A program made the position numbers and the translations under genes. The notes under the pieces were generated by a model. It worked only from the letters and a program-made list of their open reading frames with translations. It made no database searches and had not been told where the DNA came from. From Evansella vedderi (lineage in GTDB: Bacteria > Bacillota > Bacilli > Bacillales > Salisediminibacteriaceae): a stretch of DNA of 64,000 nucleotides. The stretch lies in NCBI RefSeq assembly GCF_030813435.1, contig NZ_JAUSUG010000006.1, positions 124,001-188,000 of the forward strand. Direction: 5' to 3'. Shown here one piece after another: positions 35,371-44,829 of this stretch. Each line of letters opens with the position of its first letter. Positions within the stretch are counted from its first letter, which is position 1.

Positions 35371-36474
35371 ATGCAAGAGGAACGTAAAATGATTTTGAAG
35401 ATGATTGAGGATGGAAAAATTACCGCGGAGGAAGGATTGCAGCTCCTTAATGCTTTAAAGGACCCAGCAACTGCGGAAAAGAAGGAAGAAAGTAAAAAGG
35501 TTATGGAAAGGTCTTTATCTAGGGATGTGGATTGGGAAAATAGCAGAAGAAGAGGGTACACGGAACACAAGGGGCCTTCCTTTGCTACAAGGTTTACAGA
35601 GTTTATAGAGGATGCCATTCAAAAGATAAAGGAGTTTGACCTGGATTTTAACTTTGGATCTTCCGTGGAAATTGAACATATTTTTCAGCACCGAGATGCA
35701 AAGGTAAGAAGGGCTGATATTCATTTAGAAAACGGCAGTATCACTTTCCGTCCATGGGAGGAACAGGATGTCCGCATTGAATGTAATGTGAAGGTGTATA
35801 AGGTGAAGGATGGAGATGAAGCTAGACGGACATTTTTAGATGAGGTTGTCTTTGATGTTACTGATGACAAACTGCGCTTTGAATCCCGTCGAAAGTCCTT
35901 TAAAGTGAACACTGTTATTTACTTACCTAAGAAGGATCTTGAGAAAATTAAGTTGTATACCTTTAATGGTAGAATCAATGGATCCGAAGTTGTTGCTGAT
36001 AAATTTGAAGCACAAACAGTTAATGGAAGAATCTCTTTTGATAAAATTAAAGGGGATGATGTTCGATTAGAAACAGTAAATGGCACTATCTCCGTTTCCA
36101 AGCTTGATGTGGAAAACTGTGATGCCCAAACGGTAAATGGAACCATTGCCATCAGTGCCGTGAAAGGGAAGCTCGATGCGGAGACGTTAAACGGGACGAT
36201 TAACTATACCTTATTGAATTCAGTTGACAGCCGTGCTTATATGAAAACGACGACTGGAAGTGTCACTGTAACCGTGCCTTCTGAGGTAAAAACAGAGGGT
36301 GAATTGAAAACAACGGTCGGAGGCATTCACTGTGACTTGCCGAAGCTGACAGTGATTGAAGAAAAGAAAGAATTTGCTAATAAAAAAATGTCGTTTTTAG
36401 CTAACCGAGATGGGGAACAAGCTTTTTATATAGAAGCGGAAGCTACTACAGGCTCCATTACTGTTCGAAATTAA
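35371..36474 (+). CDS. yvlB: YvlB-like DUF4097 beta-repeat protein
   Basis: A 367-residue protein of the YvlB/LiaG type. The N-terminal 45 residues (EERKMILKMIEDGKITAEEGLQLL) form a short SHOCT-like helical domain, a Lys/Glu linker follows, and residues 130-365 form a repetitive beta-solenoid with motifs such as TFNGRI, TVNGTI and TTTGSV every 18-25 residues. No signal peptide is seen. GGAGG lies 12 nt before this ATG and 6 nt before an in-frame TTG at 35365, which is an equally possible start. First gene of an operon under a sigma-W type promoter; probably linked to envelope stress. Confidence 0.85.
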   Translation: MQEERKMILKMIEDGKITAEEGLQLLNALKDPATAEKKEESKKVMERSLSRDVDWENSRRRGYTEHKGPSFATRFTEFIEDAIQKIKEFDLDFNFGSSVEIEHIFQHRDAKVRRADIHLENGSITFRPWEEQDVRIECNVKVYKVKDGDEARRTFLDEVVFDVTDDKLRFESRRKSFKVNTVIYLPKKDLEKIKLYTFNGRINGSEVVADKFEAQTVNGRISFDKIKGDDVRLETVNGTISVSKLDVENCDAQTVNGTIAISAVKGKLDAETLNGTINYTLLNSVDSRAYMKTTTGSVTVTVPSEVKTEGELKTTVGGIHCDLPKLTVIEEKKEFANKKMSFLANRDGEQAFYIEAEATTGSITVRN

Positions 36475-36550
36475 TAGGATCCTATTTCGGAAGCAGGGAT
36501 AAATTTTTTAATGGGGCAAATGGTAATGAGGAAGAAAGGAGCGTGATCAT

Positions 36551-36748
36551 ATGAAGCGCTTATACCGAGCGGTGGATGACCGTAAAATTGCAGGTGTTTG
36601 CGGGGGCTTAGCTAAATATTTTAACATCGACCCGACCCTTGTGAGGATATTAGTGGTGGTGATCTGGATCATGTCAGCGGGGTTTCCAGTGATACTTGCT
36701 TATTTAATCGCCGTCTTTGTCATTCCAAATGAAACGGAAGTAAGGTAA
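36551..36748 (+). CDS. yvlC: PspC-domain membrane protein
   Basis: A 65-residue protein made of a single PspC domain: KRLYRAVDDRKIAGVCGGLAKYFNIDP followed by one or two hydrophobic helices (residues 32-60). PspC proteins sense or buffer membrane stress. AAGGAGCGTG precedes the ATG. It lies between yvlB and yvlD, one nucleotide from the next start, and shares their sigma-W type promoter. Confidence 0.9.
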   Translation: MKRLYRAVDDRKIAGVCGGLAKYFNIDPTLVRILVVVIWIMSAGFPVILAYLIAVFVIPNETEVR

Positions 36749-36749
36749 G

Positions 36750-37106
36750 ATGAGTTGGCTCATCCAGCTTGTAGTTAACGCAATTGTTTTATTGATAATT
36801 GCCCATTTTTTCAATGGGGTTCATGTGGCCGGCTTTGGAGCAGCATTAATGGCAAGTTTTATTTTGGCAGTGGTTAACGTGATCGTTAAACCGATTTTAG
36901 TTATTTTCACCCTGCCAATTACCATTTTGACATTAGGGTTATTTATGTTTGTCATTAATGCCATCACCTTAATGCTTACATCGGCGATTATGGGGAGCAG
37001 CTTTGTGATTGACGGCTTCGGCATGGCTATTGTGGCTGCCGTCATATTTGCTTTGTTAAGTGCCATTATTCATTCCTTTGTGGTGGACCCGGTGACGAAG
37101 CGTTAG
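36750..37106 (+). CDS. yvlD: YvlD-like phage-holin-family membrane protein
   Basis: A 118-residue protein with four hydrophobic helices and little else (PF04020-type, common in bacteria and not specific to phage). The segment VNVIVKPILVIFTLPITILTLGLF is characteristic. Start ATG follows the yvlC stop by one nucleotide. Last gene of the operon; terminator at 37115. Molecular role unknown; envelope stress function inferred from the operon. Confidence 0.88.
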   Translation: MSWLIQLVVNAIVLLIIAHFFNGVHVAGFGAALMASFILAVVNVIVKPILVIFTLPITILTLGLFMFVINAITLMLTSAIMGSSFVIDGFGMAIVAAVIFALLSAIIHSFVVDPVTKR

Positions 37107-37114
37107 TTTGGAGG

Positions 37115-37150
37115 AGAGAGCTTAGGGAATCATTTCCCCGAGCTTTTTTT
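37115..37150 (+). terminator. Terminator after yvlD
   Basis: AGCTTAGGGAA pairs with TTCCCCGAGCT (two mismatched positions), followed by TTTTTTT. Confidence 0.8.
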
Positions 37151-37186
37151 ATTGTAAAAAAATTCGTGGATAACGCTACTGTATAG

Positions 37187-37400
37187 GGTCTACCCTGAAA
37201 ATACGAAATCCGTGTTGCCGTTCGCCCTCTCGAAGTAGTGAAAGGCGGCGACTCCAGCGGGAAAAGCAATAGGCGAAGACACCGCAGGGTGCACTTCCCG
37301 AGGAGACTGAGGCATTGCCCGCGGAAAGGGCCCGCCTGTAACGAATTCGAGAGACAATGTACAATTTTCATTCTCCATGGTGCAAAATTACTATTGCATG
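37187..37400. repeat. REP-like repeat, composite copy with two extra modules
   Basis: The module TACCCTGAAAATACGAAATC (37187 onward) is fused to a long REP-like copy (about 37228-37351, starting CTCGAAGTAGTG and ending CGCCTGTAACGAATTCGAG). A second module CTCCATGGTGCAAAATTACT follows at 37373-37400. Both modules recur at 63388-63467. Confidence 0.8.
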
Positions 37401-37548
37401 GGGGTCGTCCCAAAAATATTTTTGGTACCTTCGAATCGGTATGATAAAATAAAAAATGCCTTGCTATTAACTAAAGATGTGGGTTAATAATGTTAATATA
37501 CTTATTGGCACTATTTTATGAGTACATACCTTAAGGAGGTCTTTCCTG

Positions 37549-38484
37549 ATGAAAGTAACTGCTAAACATATAATGGACGAGTTCAATCTTGAATTGTTAA
37601 ATAACGAAGAAGATGTGGCCTTTCGTCCGATTACGACGAGTGATTTGTCCCGTCCTGGTATGGAGATGGCTGGATTTTTCACTTACTACCCTGCAAAACG
37701 AATTCAACTGTTAGGAAAAACGGAAATGTCGTTCTTCTCACAGTTGTCAGATGTAGAAAAGAAGGAGCGTATGGAGCGTTTATGTACCTATGATACGCCG
37801 GCAATTGTCCTTTCCCGTGGAATGGATGCGCCACCGGAGTTGATTGAAGCTGGGAATGAAGTTGGGGTGCCTATTTTACGTTCGGATGTGACGACAACAC
37901 GGCTTAGTTCTCAGTTGACGAACTTTTTAGAGGGGCAGCTTGCGCCTATGACGGCGGTTCATGGGGTTCTTGTGGATATTTACGGGGTAGGCGTTCTAAT
38001 TACAGGATCCAGTGGGGTTGGTAAAAGTGAGACGGCGCTGGACCTTGTTCGCAGGGGACACCGTTTGGTAGCCGATGACTCGGTGGAAATTCGCCAGGAA
38101 TCAGAAGGTGTGTTAGTTGGACGAGCTCCAGATTTAATTAAGCATCTTCTGGAAATCCGTGGATTAGGGATTATAAATGTAATGACTCTTTTCGGTGCCG
38201 GTTCCGTTCGGAATTTTAAGAGAATCGCTATGTCCATTCATTTAGAGCTTTGGGATCAGAAAAAACAATATGATCGTTTAGGACTAGATGAGGATCATGT
38301 ACAAATTTTTGATACGGATTTACCAAAGATGACGGTTCCCGTTCGTCCTGGACGTAACTTAGCAGTTATTATTGAAGTAGCAGCGATGAATTTCCGTTTA
38401 AAGAGAATGGGAATTAATGCGGCTCAGCAGTTTTCAGAACAGCTTGCTAACGTGATTGAGGAAGGGGACAAGGATGAGTTTTAA
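37549..38484 (+). CDS. hprK: HPr kinase/phosphorylase
   Basis: HprK (311 aa) phosphorylates or dephosphorylates Ser46 of HPr and Crh and so sets carbon catabolite repression. Residues 1-130 form the N-terminal domain; the catalytic domain has [14 protein letters not shown], Walker [11 protein letters not shown] (near 155) and the signature [10 protein letters not shown] (near 205). TAAGGAGGT precedes the ATG. Its substrate Crh is encoded at 57170 and the pyrophosphatase PpaX at 41227. Confidence 0.97.
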   Translation: MKVTAKHIMDEFNLELLNNEEDVAFRPITTSDLSRPGMEMAGFFTYYPAKRIQLLGKTEMSFFSQLSDVEKKERMERLCTYDTPAIVLSRGMDAPPELIEAGNEVGVPILRSDVTTTRLSSQLTNFLEGQLAPMTAVHGVLVDIYGVGVLITGSSGVGKSETALDLVRRGHRLVADDSVEIRQESEGVLVGRAPDLIKHLLEIRGLGIINVMTLFGAGSVRNFKRIAMSIHLELWDQKKQYDRLGLDEDHVQIFDTDLPKMTVPVRPGRNLAVIIEVAAMNFRLKRMGINAAQQFSEQLANVIEEGDKDEF

Positions 38485-38737
38485 ACACTCCTAAGCTTCC
38501 CTGAAAAAACGTAAGTGCAGATAGCCGCAACTTCATGTTTTCTTCAAAAATATATGAGAAACTCAGATTACGGAATTAGACTTCTAGCACTCTCTAGGGA
38601 AAATTTAGTATGTGTTCGGCTTGACTATTTTTTTCACAGTTTGAAAGTGCTTAAAGAAAGAGAATTTCGGTTTGGTGTGGTACAGTTAGAAGATGGAGAG
38701 AGGGGAAGTTTCCCTTGAATGAAAAAGAGGTGGAAGC

Positions 38738-39619
38738 ATGTTTGTGACGATACAACCATTGAATCCGGTTGCCTTTGAGTTTGGTCCTTTAACGGTTCAT
38801 TGGTATGGTTTGTTGATTATGATGGGGGCGTTTTTAGGATATTTGTTGGCGAATCATGAGGCGAAGAGGCGTGGTTTGCCGAAGGATACTTTTGCGGATT
38901 TACTGTTGTTTGCGATTCCTGCTGCGATTATTGGGGCGCGGCTATATTATGTTATTTTCCGCTGGGAGCATTTTGCTCATAATCCTATCAGTGCTTTTTA
39001 CATATGGGAGGGCGGTTTAGCGATTCACGGTGCATTAATTGCTGCGGTGATTACGGCTGTTATTTTTGCGAAAAAACGAGGGTTGTCCTTCTGGAAGATT
39101 GCGGATATTGCGGCACCGAGTATTTTGCTTGGGCAGGCGATTGGTCGTTGGGGAAATTTCATGAACCAAGAGGTTTATGGGAATGAGGTATCCCGCAGTG
39201 TTCTGGAAAGCATGATGATCCCGGAATTTATTATTAATAATATGTACATTAATGGGACGTACTATCATCCGACGTTCTTGTACGAGTCCTTGTGGAATTT
39301 ATTAGGGGTTGCCATTCTCCTTTACTTAAGGAGGGTGAACCTGCGACGTGGGGAAATGTTTATCACGTATGCTATCTGGTATTCCGTTGGGCGTTTATAC
39401 ATTGAAGGGATCCGATCGGATTACTTATTAATTTTCGGAGTGTTAAAAACGGCACAGGTCGTCTCCATTATTACGATTATTGCTGGAATTGCCATCATTA
39501 TTTACCGCCGAAAAAAAGGTTTGGCAGATAAACGATATTTGGATGAAGAGCCTTCCCCTGCAGGAAATAAAGGGCAGGCAGGGAAAAAATCCGGAAAGAA
39601 AAAGAAGAAGAAAAAGTGA
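38738..39619 (+). CDS. lgt: Prolipoprotein diacylglyceryl transferase
   Basis: Lgt (293 aa) attaches diacylglycerol to the lipobox cysteine of lipoproteins at the membrane. About seven helices; conserved [10 protein letters not shown], the Lgt signature [13 protein letters not shown], and [10 protein letters not shown] are present. The C-terminus is a lysine-rich tail ([12 protein letters not shown]), longer than in most homologues. AAAGAGGTGGAAGC precedes the ATG. The 250 nt between hprK and lgt contain no clear gene; lgt may have its own promoter. Confidence 0.95.
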   Translation: MFVTIQPLNPVAFEFGPLTVHWYGLLIMMGAFLGYLLANHEAKRRGLPKDTFADLLLFAIPAAIIGARLYYVIFRWEHFAHNPISAFYIWEGGLAIHGALIAAVITAVIFAKKRGLSFWKIADIAAPSILLGQAIGRWGNFMNQEVYGNEVSRSVLESMMIPEFIINNMYINGTYYHPTFLYESLWNLLGVAILLYLRRVNLRRGEMFITYAIWYSVGRLYIEGIRSDYLLIFGVLKTAQVVSIITIIAGIAIIIYRRKKGLADKRYLDEEPSPAGNKGQAGKKSGKKKKKKK

Positions 39620-39685
39620 TTTGATTAGAAGGGATGGAAGTCCATTCCGTGGTGGAAAAAGGCCACTGAAAAAGGAAAAAAACGA

Positions 39686-39727
39686 AGGCCACTGAAAAAG
39701 ATAAAAAGCGATCTTTTTCAGTGGCCT
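39686..39727. repeat. Perfect hairpin GGCCACTGAAAAAGAT, copy 1
   Basis: A 42-nt unit with a 17-bp perfect stem and 8-nt loop; the same 42 nt occur at 49794-49835. A partial direct copy precedes it (39661-39673). It may help terminate lgt transcripts although no T tract follows. Confidence 0.85.
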
Positions 39728-39739
39728 CTGTGGAAATAA

Positions 39740-39778
39740 ATGGTGTCTTAAGGTGGAAGCCTTGACGCCATCTTTTTT
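39740..39778 (+). terminator. Terminator after lgt
   Basis: TGGTGTC..AAGG pairs with CCTT..CGCCA, followed by TCTTTTTTT. Confidence 0.7.
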
Positions 39779-39846
39779 TTCCAGAATAATGACTAATAGG
39801 GACTTTTCAAAAGACTGTATTTTTAAACTTTGGTGCTTTTTTGGTT

Positions 39847-40087
39847 AGCTTGGAGATGTGGAAGGGCGCGACTACAGCGACGAGCATAGCTTCAAGAGTT
39901 TGCTCCTGCGCCACTTCGTTTGCTCGTCGCAGGTAAAGAGTGCTACGAGTTGTCTCGACGCATATGCTTCGAAGCGGTGCTTATATAGGAAGAGACAGGT
40001 TATCGGCCGAATACCCCGGACGGCTTTTTTCCAGAGAAGGCTGAAGCGTTGCCCGCGGAAAGGGTCCGCCTGTAGCGTATCCAAGCC
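39847..40087. repeat. REP-like repeat, long composite copy
   Basis: Starts AGCTTGGAGATGTGGAAGG and ends GCGTATCCAAGCC, enclosing the CGAGTTGTCTCGACGCAT module and AGGAAGAGACAGG seen also at 4979, 51390 and 53925. Confidence 0.85.
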
Positions 40088-40149
40088 TAATTATATTCTT
40101 AAAAAAACAATTTTTTAAAATAGAGTTTCAAAAAGGGAGGTGAGCCGGG

Positions 40150-41130
40150 ATGGTGAAATCATGGAAGGAAGGTCTCAAGGTGGGACTCCAAACCACATGG
40201 ACCTTGGGGAAAATTATTTTTCCTATCACATTAATTGTTACTATATTAGGCCATACACCGGTAATGGATTGGCTGACGCGGGTCCTGTCACCGTTGATGG
40301 GATATATTGGATTGTCCGGGGAAGCAGCAATTCCTCTCGTGTTAGGGAATGTGTTGAACTTATATGCGGCTATTGGGGCTATTTTGACGATGGAACTTAC
40401 CGTAAAGGAAGTATTTATCTTGGCTGTGATGCTGTCCTTTTCCCATAACCTGTTTGTGGAATCGGCTGTTGCGAAGCAGGTTGGGGTTAAAATTTGGATC
40501 ATGCTTGTGGTTCGGATTGGCTTAGCGTTGTTTTCCGCTTGGGTTATTAACCTCTTCTGGCAAGGTGGAGGAGAGATAGCAAAGTATGGATTGGTTCCTA
40601 GCGGAGGCGGAGAAACGGTATCAGGCTTTGGGGCTATTGTATTTCAAGGAGTAGAGAGTGCTTTCTTCGGTATTCTTCAATTGGCATTCATTGTTATTCC
40701 TATTATGATTTTCATTCAATTTATGAAAGATTTAAAGTGGCTTGATGTTTTTTCGAAGTGGATGTCGCCATTTACCCGAGTTCTAGGTGTTCGTGAAAAT
40801 ACATCTACTACGTTGGCTGCGGGATTGGTGTTTGGTTTAGCTTACGGTGCTGGCGTAATGATTCAAGCGGTGAAGGAAGATGGGGTTTCGAAGAAGGATA
40901 TTTATTTAGTGATGATTTTCTTGGTGGCCTGTCACGCCGTCATTGAGGATACATTATTGTTTGCACCATTGGGAATTCCATTATGGCCTCTGCTGCTTAT
41001 CCGTCTCGTTACGGCAATTGTCTTGACGATAGCAGTAGCTATAATCTGGAATCGAATAGAGAAGAATAAGGGTGATAGGAAAGAATCTGTGGAAGAAAGA
41101 GACCAAATTCCACAAGAACGAACCTCTTAA
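40150..41130 (+). CDS. yvoD: Nucleoside-recognition domain membrane protein, YvoD-like
   Basis: A 326-residue membrane protein with about eight helices and two related halves (the gate or nucleoside-recognition fold, also in SpmA/SpmB). Segments GNVLNLYAAIGAILTMEL and LAAGLVFGLAYGAGVMIQ correspond in the two halves. GGGAGGTGAGCC precedes the ATG. It sits between lgt and ppaX as in B. subtilis. Substrate is not established for this group. Confidence 0.85.
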   Translation: MVKSWKEGLKVGLQTTWTLGKIIFPITLIVTILGHTPVMDWLTRVLSPLMGYIGLSGEAAIPLVLGNVLNLYAAIGAILTMELTVKEVFILAVMLSFSHNLFVESAVAKQVGVKIWIMLVVRIGLALFSAWVINLFWQGGGEIAKYGLVPSGGGETVSGFGAIVFQGVESAFFGILQLAFIVIPIMIFIQFMKDLKWLDVFSKWMSPFTRVLGVRENTSTTLAAGLVFGLAYGAGVMIQAVKEDGVSKKDIYLVMIFLVACHAVIEDTLLFAPLGIPLWPLLLIRLVTAIVLTIAVAIIWNRIEKNKGDRKESVEERDQIPQERTS

Positions 41131-41142
41131 CCCTATTGGTTG

Positions 41143-41210
41143 TTCACATTTTTGTCACAGACCCGGTCCCTGAACTTTTGTTCACGGACCGGGTTCCGCA
41201 CAATTTTTAA
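41143..41210. repeat. ACCGGGTC palindromic repeat, double copy 6
   Basis: GTTCACATTTTTGTCACAG, ACCCGGTCCCTGAAC, then GTTCACGGACCGGGTTCCGC. It fills the space between yvoD and ppaX. Confidence 0.85.
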
Positions 41211-41226
41211 AAAGGAGATAGATAGC

Positions 41227-41907
41227 ATGACAGCGAAGAACGAGGAAAGGGTACAGGCCCTGAAGAAGGTTGATACGATTTTATTTGATTTGGATGGAAC
41301 ATTGATTAATACGATTGATCTCATTTTGGAATCCTTTTTACATACGATGGAGACGTATTATCCGGGGAAGTATACGAGGGAGGACGTGATCTCCTTTATT
41401 GGACCGCCACTATCGGAAACGTTCGAAAAATTAGATCCTATGAAAATGGAGGAAATGACCCAGACGTATCGAACCTTTAATCATGCCAAGCATGATGAAT
41501 TGGTGAAAGAATACGAGGGTGTATACGAAACCCTTGAGGTTTTGGCAGAGAAGGGCTATAAAATGGCCATTGTGACAACAAAGCGCGGCGACACGGCTGT
41601 AAAGGGCATGAAGCTGATGGGCATTGATAAGTTTTTTGACGTAGTAGTTTCATTAGATGAAGTAACCAACTATAAGCCCGACCCGGAGCCGTTGGAGAAA
41701 GCTTTGGAGGCACTTGGGTCAACTCCGGAGAAGGCATTAATGGTTGGTGACAGCAAGCATGATATTTTAGGTGGTAAAAACACTGGAACGTACACCGCTG
41801 GAGTGGCTTGGACCATACAAGGAAAAGAGGCACTTGCGGTGTATGAACCGGATATTATGCTTGAAACGATGGAAGAGTTATTAGATTACCTTGGGGTTAA
41901 TAAATAA
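41227..41907 (+). CDS. ppaX: Pyrophosphatase PpaX (HAD superfamily)
   Basis: A 226-residue HAD phosphatase that splits pyrophosphate, including the pyrophosphate made when HprK dephosphorylates HPr-Ser-P. HAD motif I is [10 protein letters not shown] with both aspartates, motif II VTTKR, motif III the lysine in [10 protein letters not shown], and motif [24 protein letters not shown] precedes the ATG; a longer upstream frame would read through the palindromic repeat and is rejected. Located between yvoD and yvoF. Confidence 0.92.
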   Translation: MTAKNEERVQALKKVDTILFDLDGTLINTIDLILESFLHTMETYYPGKYTREDVISFIGPPLSETFEKLDPMKMEEMTQTYRTFNHAKHDELVKEYEGVYETLEVLAEKGYKMAIVTTKRGDTAVKGMKLMGIDKFFDVVVSLDEVTNYKPDPEPLEKALEALGSTPEKALMVGDSKHDILGGKNTGTYTAGVAWTIQGKEALAVYEPDIMLETMEELLDYLGVNK

Positions 41908-42012
41908 TATTAAAAGCAGATAGGTTTTTTTGAAGGGAAGGGGACTTATTTAATCAGCTGGAGCGAGGGCATCATTCGTCCAGCCCCTTCTTACAATCGA
42001 GGGGGTGAAGGA

Positions 42013-42528
42013 ATGAGGAGGACGACAAGGTATCCTGTGCAGGAAGCTAACTCCTTATGGCAGGTGTATAAGACCGTATCCTTTTGGAAGGTAGTCAAAA
42101 ACTTTATTGTTATTCAGGTCGCCAGGTATACCCCATTTTTATCCGTGAAAAATTTGCTGTACCGTCGTTTTTTACGAATGAAGGTAGGGGATAAGGCAGC
42201 CGTTGCCCTGATGGTCATGATGGACATTATGTTTCCGGAAAAAATCAGCATTGGGAAAAATTCTGTCGTTGGTTACAACACGACAATTTTGGCCCATGAA
42301 TACTTAATTAAGGAATATCGGTTAGGGGAAGTACATATTGGAGATAACGTCATGGTTGGTGCCAATACAACTATTTTGCCTGGGGTAATGATAGGAGATG
42401 GTGCCATTGTCTCTGCTGGAACCCTCGTCCATAAGGATGTACCAGCAGGCTCATTCGTAGGGGGAAACCCCATGCGTGTGATAAAAACAAAGGAACAACG
42501 AGAAATGGAAGAAAAGGAAAACTCCTAA
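42013..42528 (+). CDS. yvoF: Acyltransferase with left-handed beta-helix (YvoF-like)
   Basis: A 171-residue hexapeptide-repeat acetyltransferase. Repeats such as ISIGKNSVVGYNTTI, VHIGDNVMVGANTTI and VMIGDGAIVSAGTLV form the beta-helix that binds acetyl-CoA. The conserved GGNPMRVIK lies near the C-terminus. GGGGGTGAAGGA precedes the ATG. Acceptor unknown; maltose/galactoside-type acetyltransferase is the closest general class. It follows ppaX by 105 nt. Confidence 0.88.
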   Translation: MRRTTRYPVQEANSLWQVYKTVSFWKVVKNFIVIQVARYTPFLSVKNLLYRRFLRMKVGDKAAVALMVMMDIMFPEKISIGKNSVVGYNTTILAHEYLIKEYRLGEVHIGDNVMVGANTTILPGVMIGDGAIVSAGTLVHKDVPAGSFVGGNPMRVIKTKEQREMEEKENS

Positions 42529-42559
42529 TGGGCAGACTGCTGTTCAATAGGAGTTTTTT
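42517..42559 (+). terminator. Terminator overlapping the end of yvoF
   Basis: AAAACTCCTA pairs with TAGGAGTTTT, then TTG. The stem includes the stop codon. Confidence 0.85.
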
Positions 42560-42790
42560 GTCGTCTTTAACGATTATTTGTGGATGTGAATAGTTTGAAG
42601 GTTGAGGACTATTGGAGATAGGATGCATGAAAAGGTGCTGGACTTGGAGCGGTAGAAGGGCTGAGTAGTGCACGAGAAGAGAAGTAGCAAAGAATTTCGA
42701 GCAGTGGCCACCAGCTCTTCTCCAGTTACCATCGTATCACTAAGGGATACAGAAAATTTAAAAAGAACAAAATAAATGTGAACTAATCTG

Positions 42791-42819
42791 TTGACGTTCT
42801 CACTAATGCACTGTAGACT
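42791..42819 (+). promoter_or_regulatory. Sigma-A promoter of the his operon
   Basis: TTGACG (42791-42796) and TAGACT (42814-42819), 17 nt apart; start expected near 42826, giving a leader of about 150 nt. Confidence 0.55.
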
Positions 42820-42920
42820 ACTAATTAATAACTTTAATAATTTATCACGTTAGCAAACTAAAGCAAAAGTGAAAGTAAAAGCGAAAGCAAAAAACAGATT
42901 CAAACTATGATATATATCTT

Positions 42921-42950
42921 ACGGGACCGGGTCTGTGACAAAATTGTGAC
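42921..42950. repeat. ACCGGGTC palindromic repeat, copy 7
   Basis: GGGACCGGGTCTGTGAC followed by AAAATTGTGAC. It lies within the expected his-operon leader, 30 nt before hisZ. Confidence 0.8.
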
Positions 42951-42979
42951 AAAATAGTGAAATTTGAGGTGTTTTGGGA

Positions 42980-44170
42980 ATGACGAAGTTGTTTATGTTT
43001 GAGAAACCGGTGGGGATGCGTGATACGCTCCCAGAATTATATCAACTGAAAAAGCAGGTGAGGGATGCCATTTCGGAGGAGGTGGCCCGTTGGGGATATG
43101 CTCCAATTGAAACGCCTACATTAGAGTTTTCGGAAACGATTGGTGCTGCATCGGCGATCCTTGACCAGCAGCTGTTTAAACTCTTAGATCAAGAGGGGAA
43201 TACATTAGTGCTGCGCCCAGATATGACGGCACCTATTGCCCGTATTGCGGCGTCTACCTTAAGCACAGCAGAGAGGCCTCTCCGCCTCACGTACGATGCA
43301 CCCGTTTTCCGCTCCCAGCAGCGCGAAGGGGGAAAGTCAGCGGAATTTGAACAAATTGGTGTGGAACTTATTGGGGATCATTCCAACAGTGCCGATGGGG
43401 AGATCATTGCTCTCATGATGGCTTCCTTGGAAAAATCTGGATTAGAAAACTACCAAATTGCCGTGGGGCATCTCGGCTTTGTGAACGCCTTTCTACTTGA
43501 GGTTCTAGGGAATGAATCCCGCGTGGCCACTTTCCGCAGGTATTTATATGAAAAAAATTATGTTGGTTTCCGTAAAGCGGTGGATCAGCTCGCCCTGTCT
43601 TCCATCGACCAACGTCGCCTGAAGAATCTCCTTGGTCTTAAAGGTGGCACAGAGGTTTTGGAAAAGGCAAATGATATTGTGGAGAGCAGCGAAGGGAAGG
43701 CAGCATTAAGCCAGCTGTATCAATTAATTGATGTATTAGAGGCGTACAATTTATCTGATAAAATCATCATCGATTTAAATCTAGTCATGCACATGAGCTA
43801 CTACACGGGAACGGTTTTTGAAGCCTATAGTGAAGGGCTAGGGTACCCACTAGGCAGCGGCGGTCGTTATGATGAATTGCTCGCTAAATTCGATCATCCG
43901 GAGCCGGCTACTGGTTTTGGCCTAAGGCTGGATCGTTTAACAGAAGCCCTTGGAAAAACGAAGGAAACGATTATTAACGATGTGTGCATTATTTTTAGCA
44001 ATGAGCGAAGGAAAGAGGCTATGGAGAAGGCCACAGAGTTTCGCCAGGAAAACCGTACCGTTGTCATGCAGGATGTGACTGGGGTGAACAATGTGGATGC
44101 GTACTCGGCTCAGTTTTCGGAAGTTATTTATTTAGTAGGGTCCAACGGAAATGGAGGGGGAGCGAGATGA
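42980..44170 (+). CDS. hisZ: ATP phosphoribosyltransferase regulatory subunit
   Basis: HisZ (396 aa) is a histidyl-tRNA-synthetase-like protein without charging activity that forms a complex with short HisG and makes it active and histidine-sensitive. Class II synthetase motifs are visible: [13 protein letters not shown] (motif 2 region), FRSQQREGG and the glycine-rich [17 protein letters not shown] lies 8 nt before the ATG at 42980. The stop overlaps the hisG start by 4 nt. First gene of the operon. Confidence 0.93.
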   Translation: MTKLFMFEKPVGMRDTLPELYQLKKQVRDAISEEVARWGYAPIETPTLEFSETIGAASAILDQQLFKLLDQEGNTLVLRPDMTAPIARIAASTLSTAERPLRLTYDAPVFRSQQREGGKSAEFEQIGVELIGDHSNSADGEIIALMMASLEKSGLENYQIAVGHLGFVNAFLLEVLGNESRVATFRRYLYEKNYVGFRKAVDQLALSSIDQRRLKNLLGLKGGTEVLEKANDIVESSEGKAALSQLYQLIDVLEAYNLSDKIIIDLNLVMHMSYYTGTVFEAYSEGLGYPLGSGGRYDELLAKFDHPEPATGFGLRLDRLTEALGKTKETIINDVCIIFSNERRKEAMEKATEFRQENRTVVMQDVTGVNNVDAYSAQFSEVIYLVGSNGNGGGAR

Positions 44171-44829
44171 CAGAAACAACAAATAGAAGAGAGCTTTTAA
44201 CCGTTGCCATGCCGAAGGGACGAATTTTTGACGAAGCGGTAGCCCTCCTCCGCAAGGCCAACTATCCACTACCGCCGGAATTCGATGAGTCTAGAAAGCT
44301 AATTATCGAATCCCCTGAAGCGGGCATGCGCTTTATTTTGGCAAAACCAATGGATGTTCCCACCTATGTGGAGCACGGGGTAGCGGATGTGGGAGTAGCT
44401 GGGAAAGATGTGCTCATTGAGGAAAAACGGGATGTCTATGAGGTGCTGGACCTAAAAATTAGTGAATGCTACATGGCAGTGGCGGCACTTCCTACCTATA
44501 ACCCGAAGGCGGATATTGCGCCGAAGATAGCGACCAAGTATCCCAACCTTGCCTCCAGTTACTTCAGGGAGCAGGGGGAGCAGGTGGAAATTATCAAGCT
44601 AAATGGCTCCATTGAGCTGGCCCCAATTATCGGGCTGGCGGACCGAATTGTGGACATTGTCTCCACTGGCCGAACGTTAAAGGAAAACGGCTTGGTGGAA
44701 GTGGAAACGATGATGCCTATCACTTCCCGATTTATTGTGAATCCTGTAAGTTATCGAACGAAATCGGTGCAAATAGATGATATGGTGGAACGGATCTCTG
44801 CGATCATTGAAGGGGGAGAAGAGGTATGA
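44167..44829 (+). CDS. hisG: ATP phosphoribosyltransferase catalytic subunit (short form)
   Basis: HisG (220 aa) joins ATP and PRPP in the first step of histidine synthesis. It is the short form without the C-terminal regulatory domain, in accord with HisZ in the same operon. Motifs [12 protein letters not shown] at the N-terminus and [15 protein letters not shown] (PRPP site) near residue 160 are present. ATGA overlap with hisZ and 4-nt overlap with hisD indicate coupled translation. Confidence 0.96.
   Translation: MTETTNRRELLTVAMPKGRIFDEAVALLRKANYPLPPEFDESRKLIIESPEAGMRFILAKPMDVPTYVEHGVADVGVAGKDVLIEEKRDVYEVLDLKISECYMAVAALPTYNPKADIAPKIATKYPNLASSYFREQGEQVEIIKLNGSIELAPIIGLADRIVDIVSTGRTLKENGLVEVETMMPITSRFIVNPVSYRTKSVQIDDMVERISAIIEGGEEV

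Larger units (their letters stand above)
42560..42979. other. Long his-operon leader region
   Basis: 420 nt without a gene. An imperfect structure GAGAAGAG/CTCTTCTC with an inner GAGC/GCTC hairpin lies near 42673-42722. A promoter is at 42791-42819 and an ACCGGGTC palindrome at 42921-42950. No T-box signature was found. Confidence 0.5.

Noticed and set aside
38515-38718. 67-codon frame between hprK and lgt
   Set aside because: No ribosome binding site, no domain, and composition like non-coding DNA.
42560-42979. T-box riboswitch before hisZ
   Set aside because: The antiterminator signature GGGTGG-ACCGCG is missing and no terminator lies before hisZ, although some stem-loops are present.
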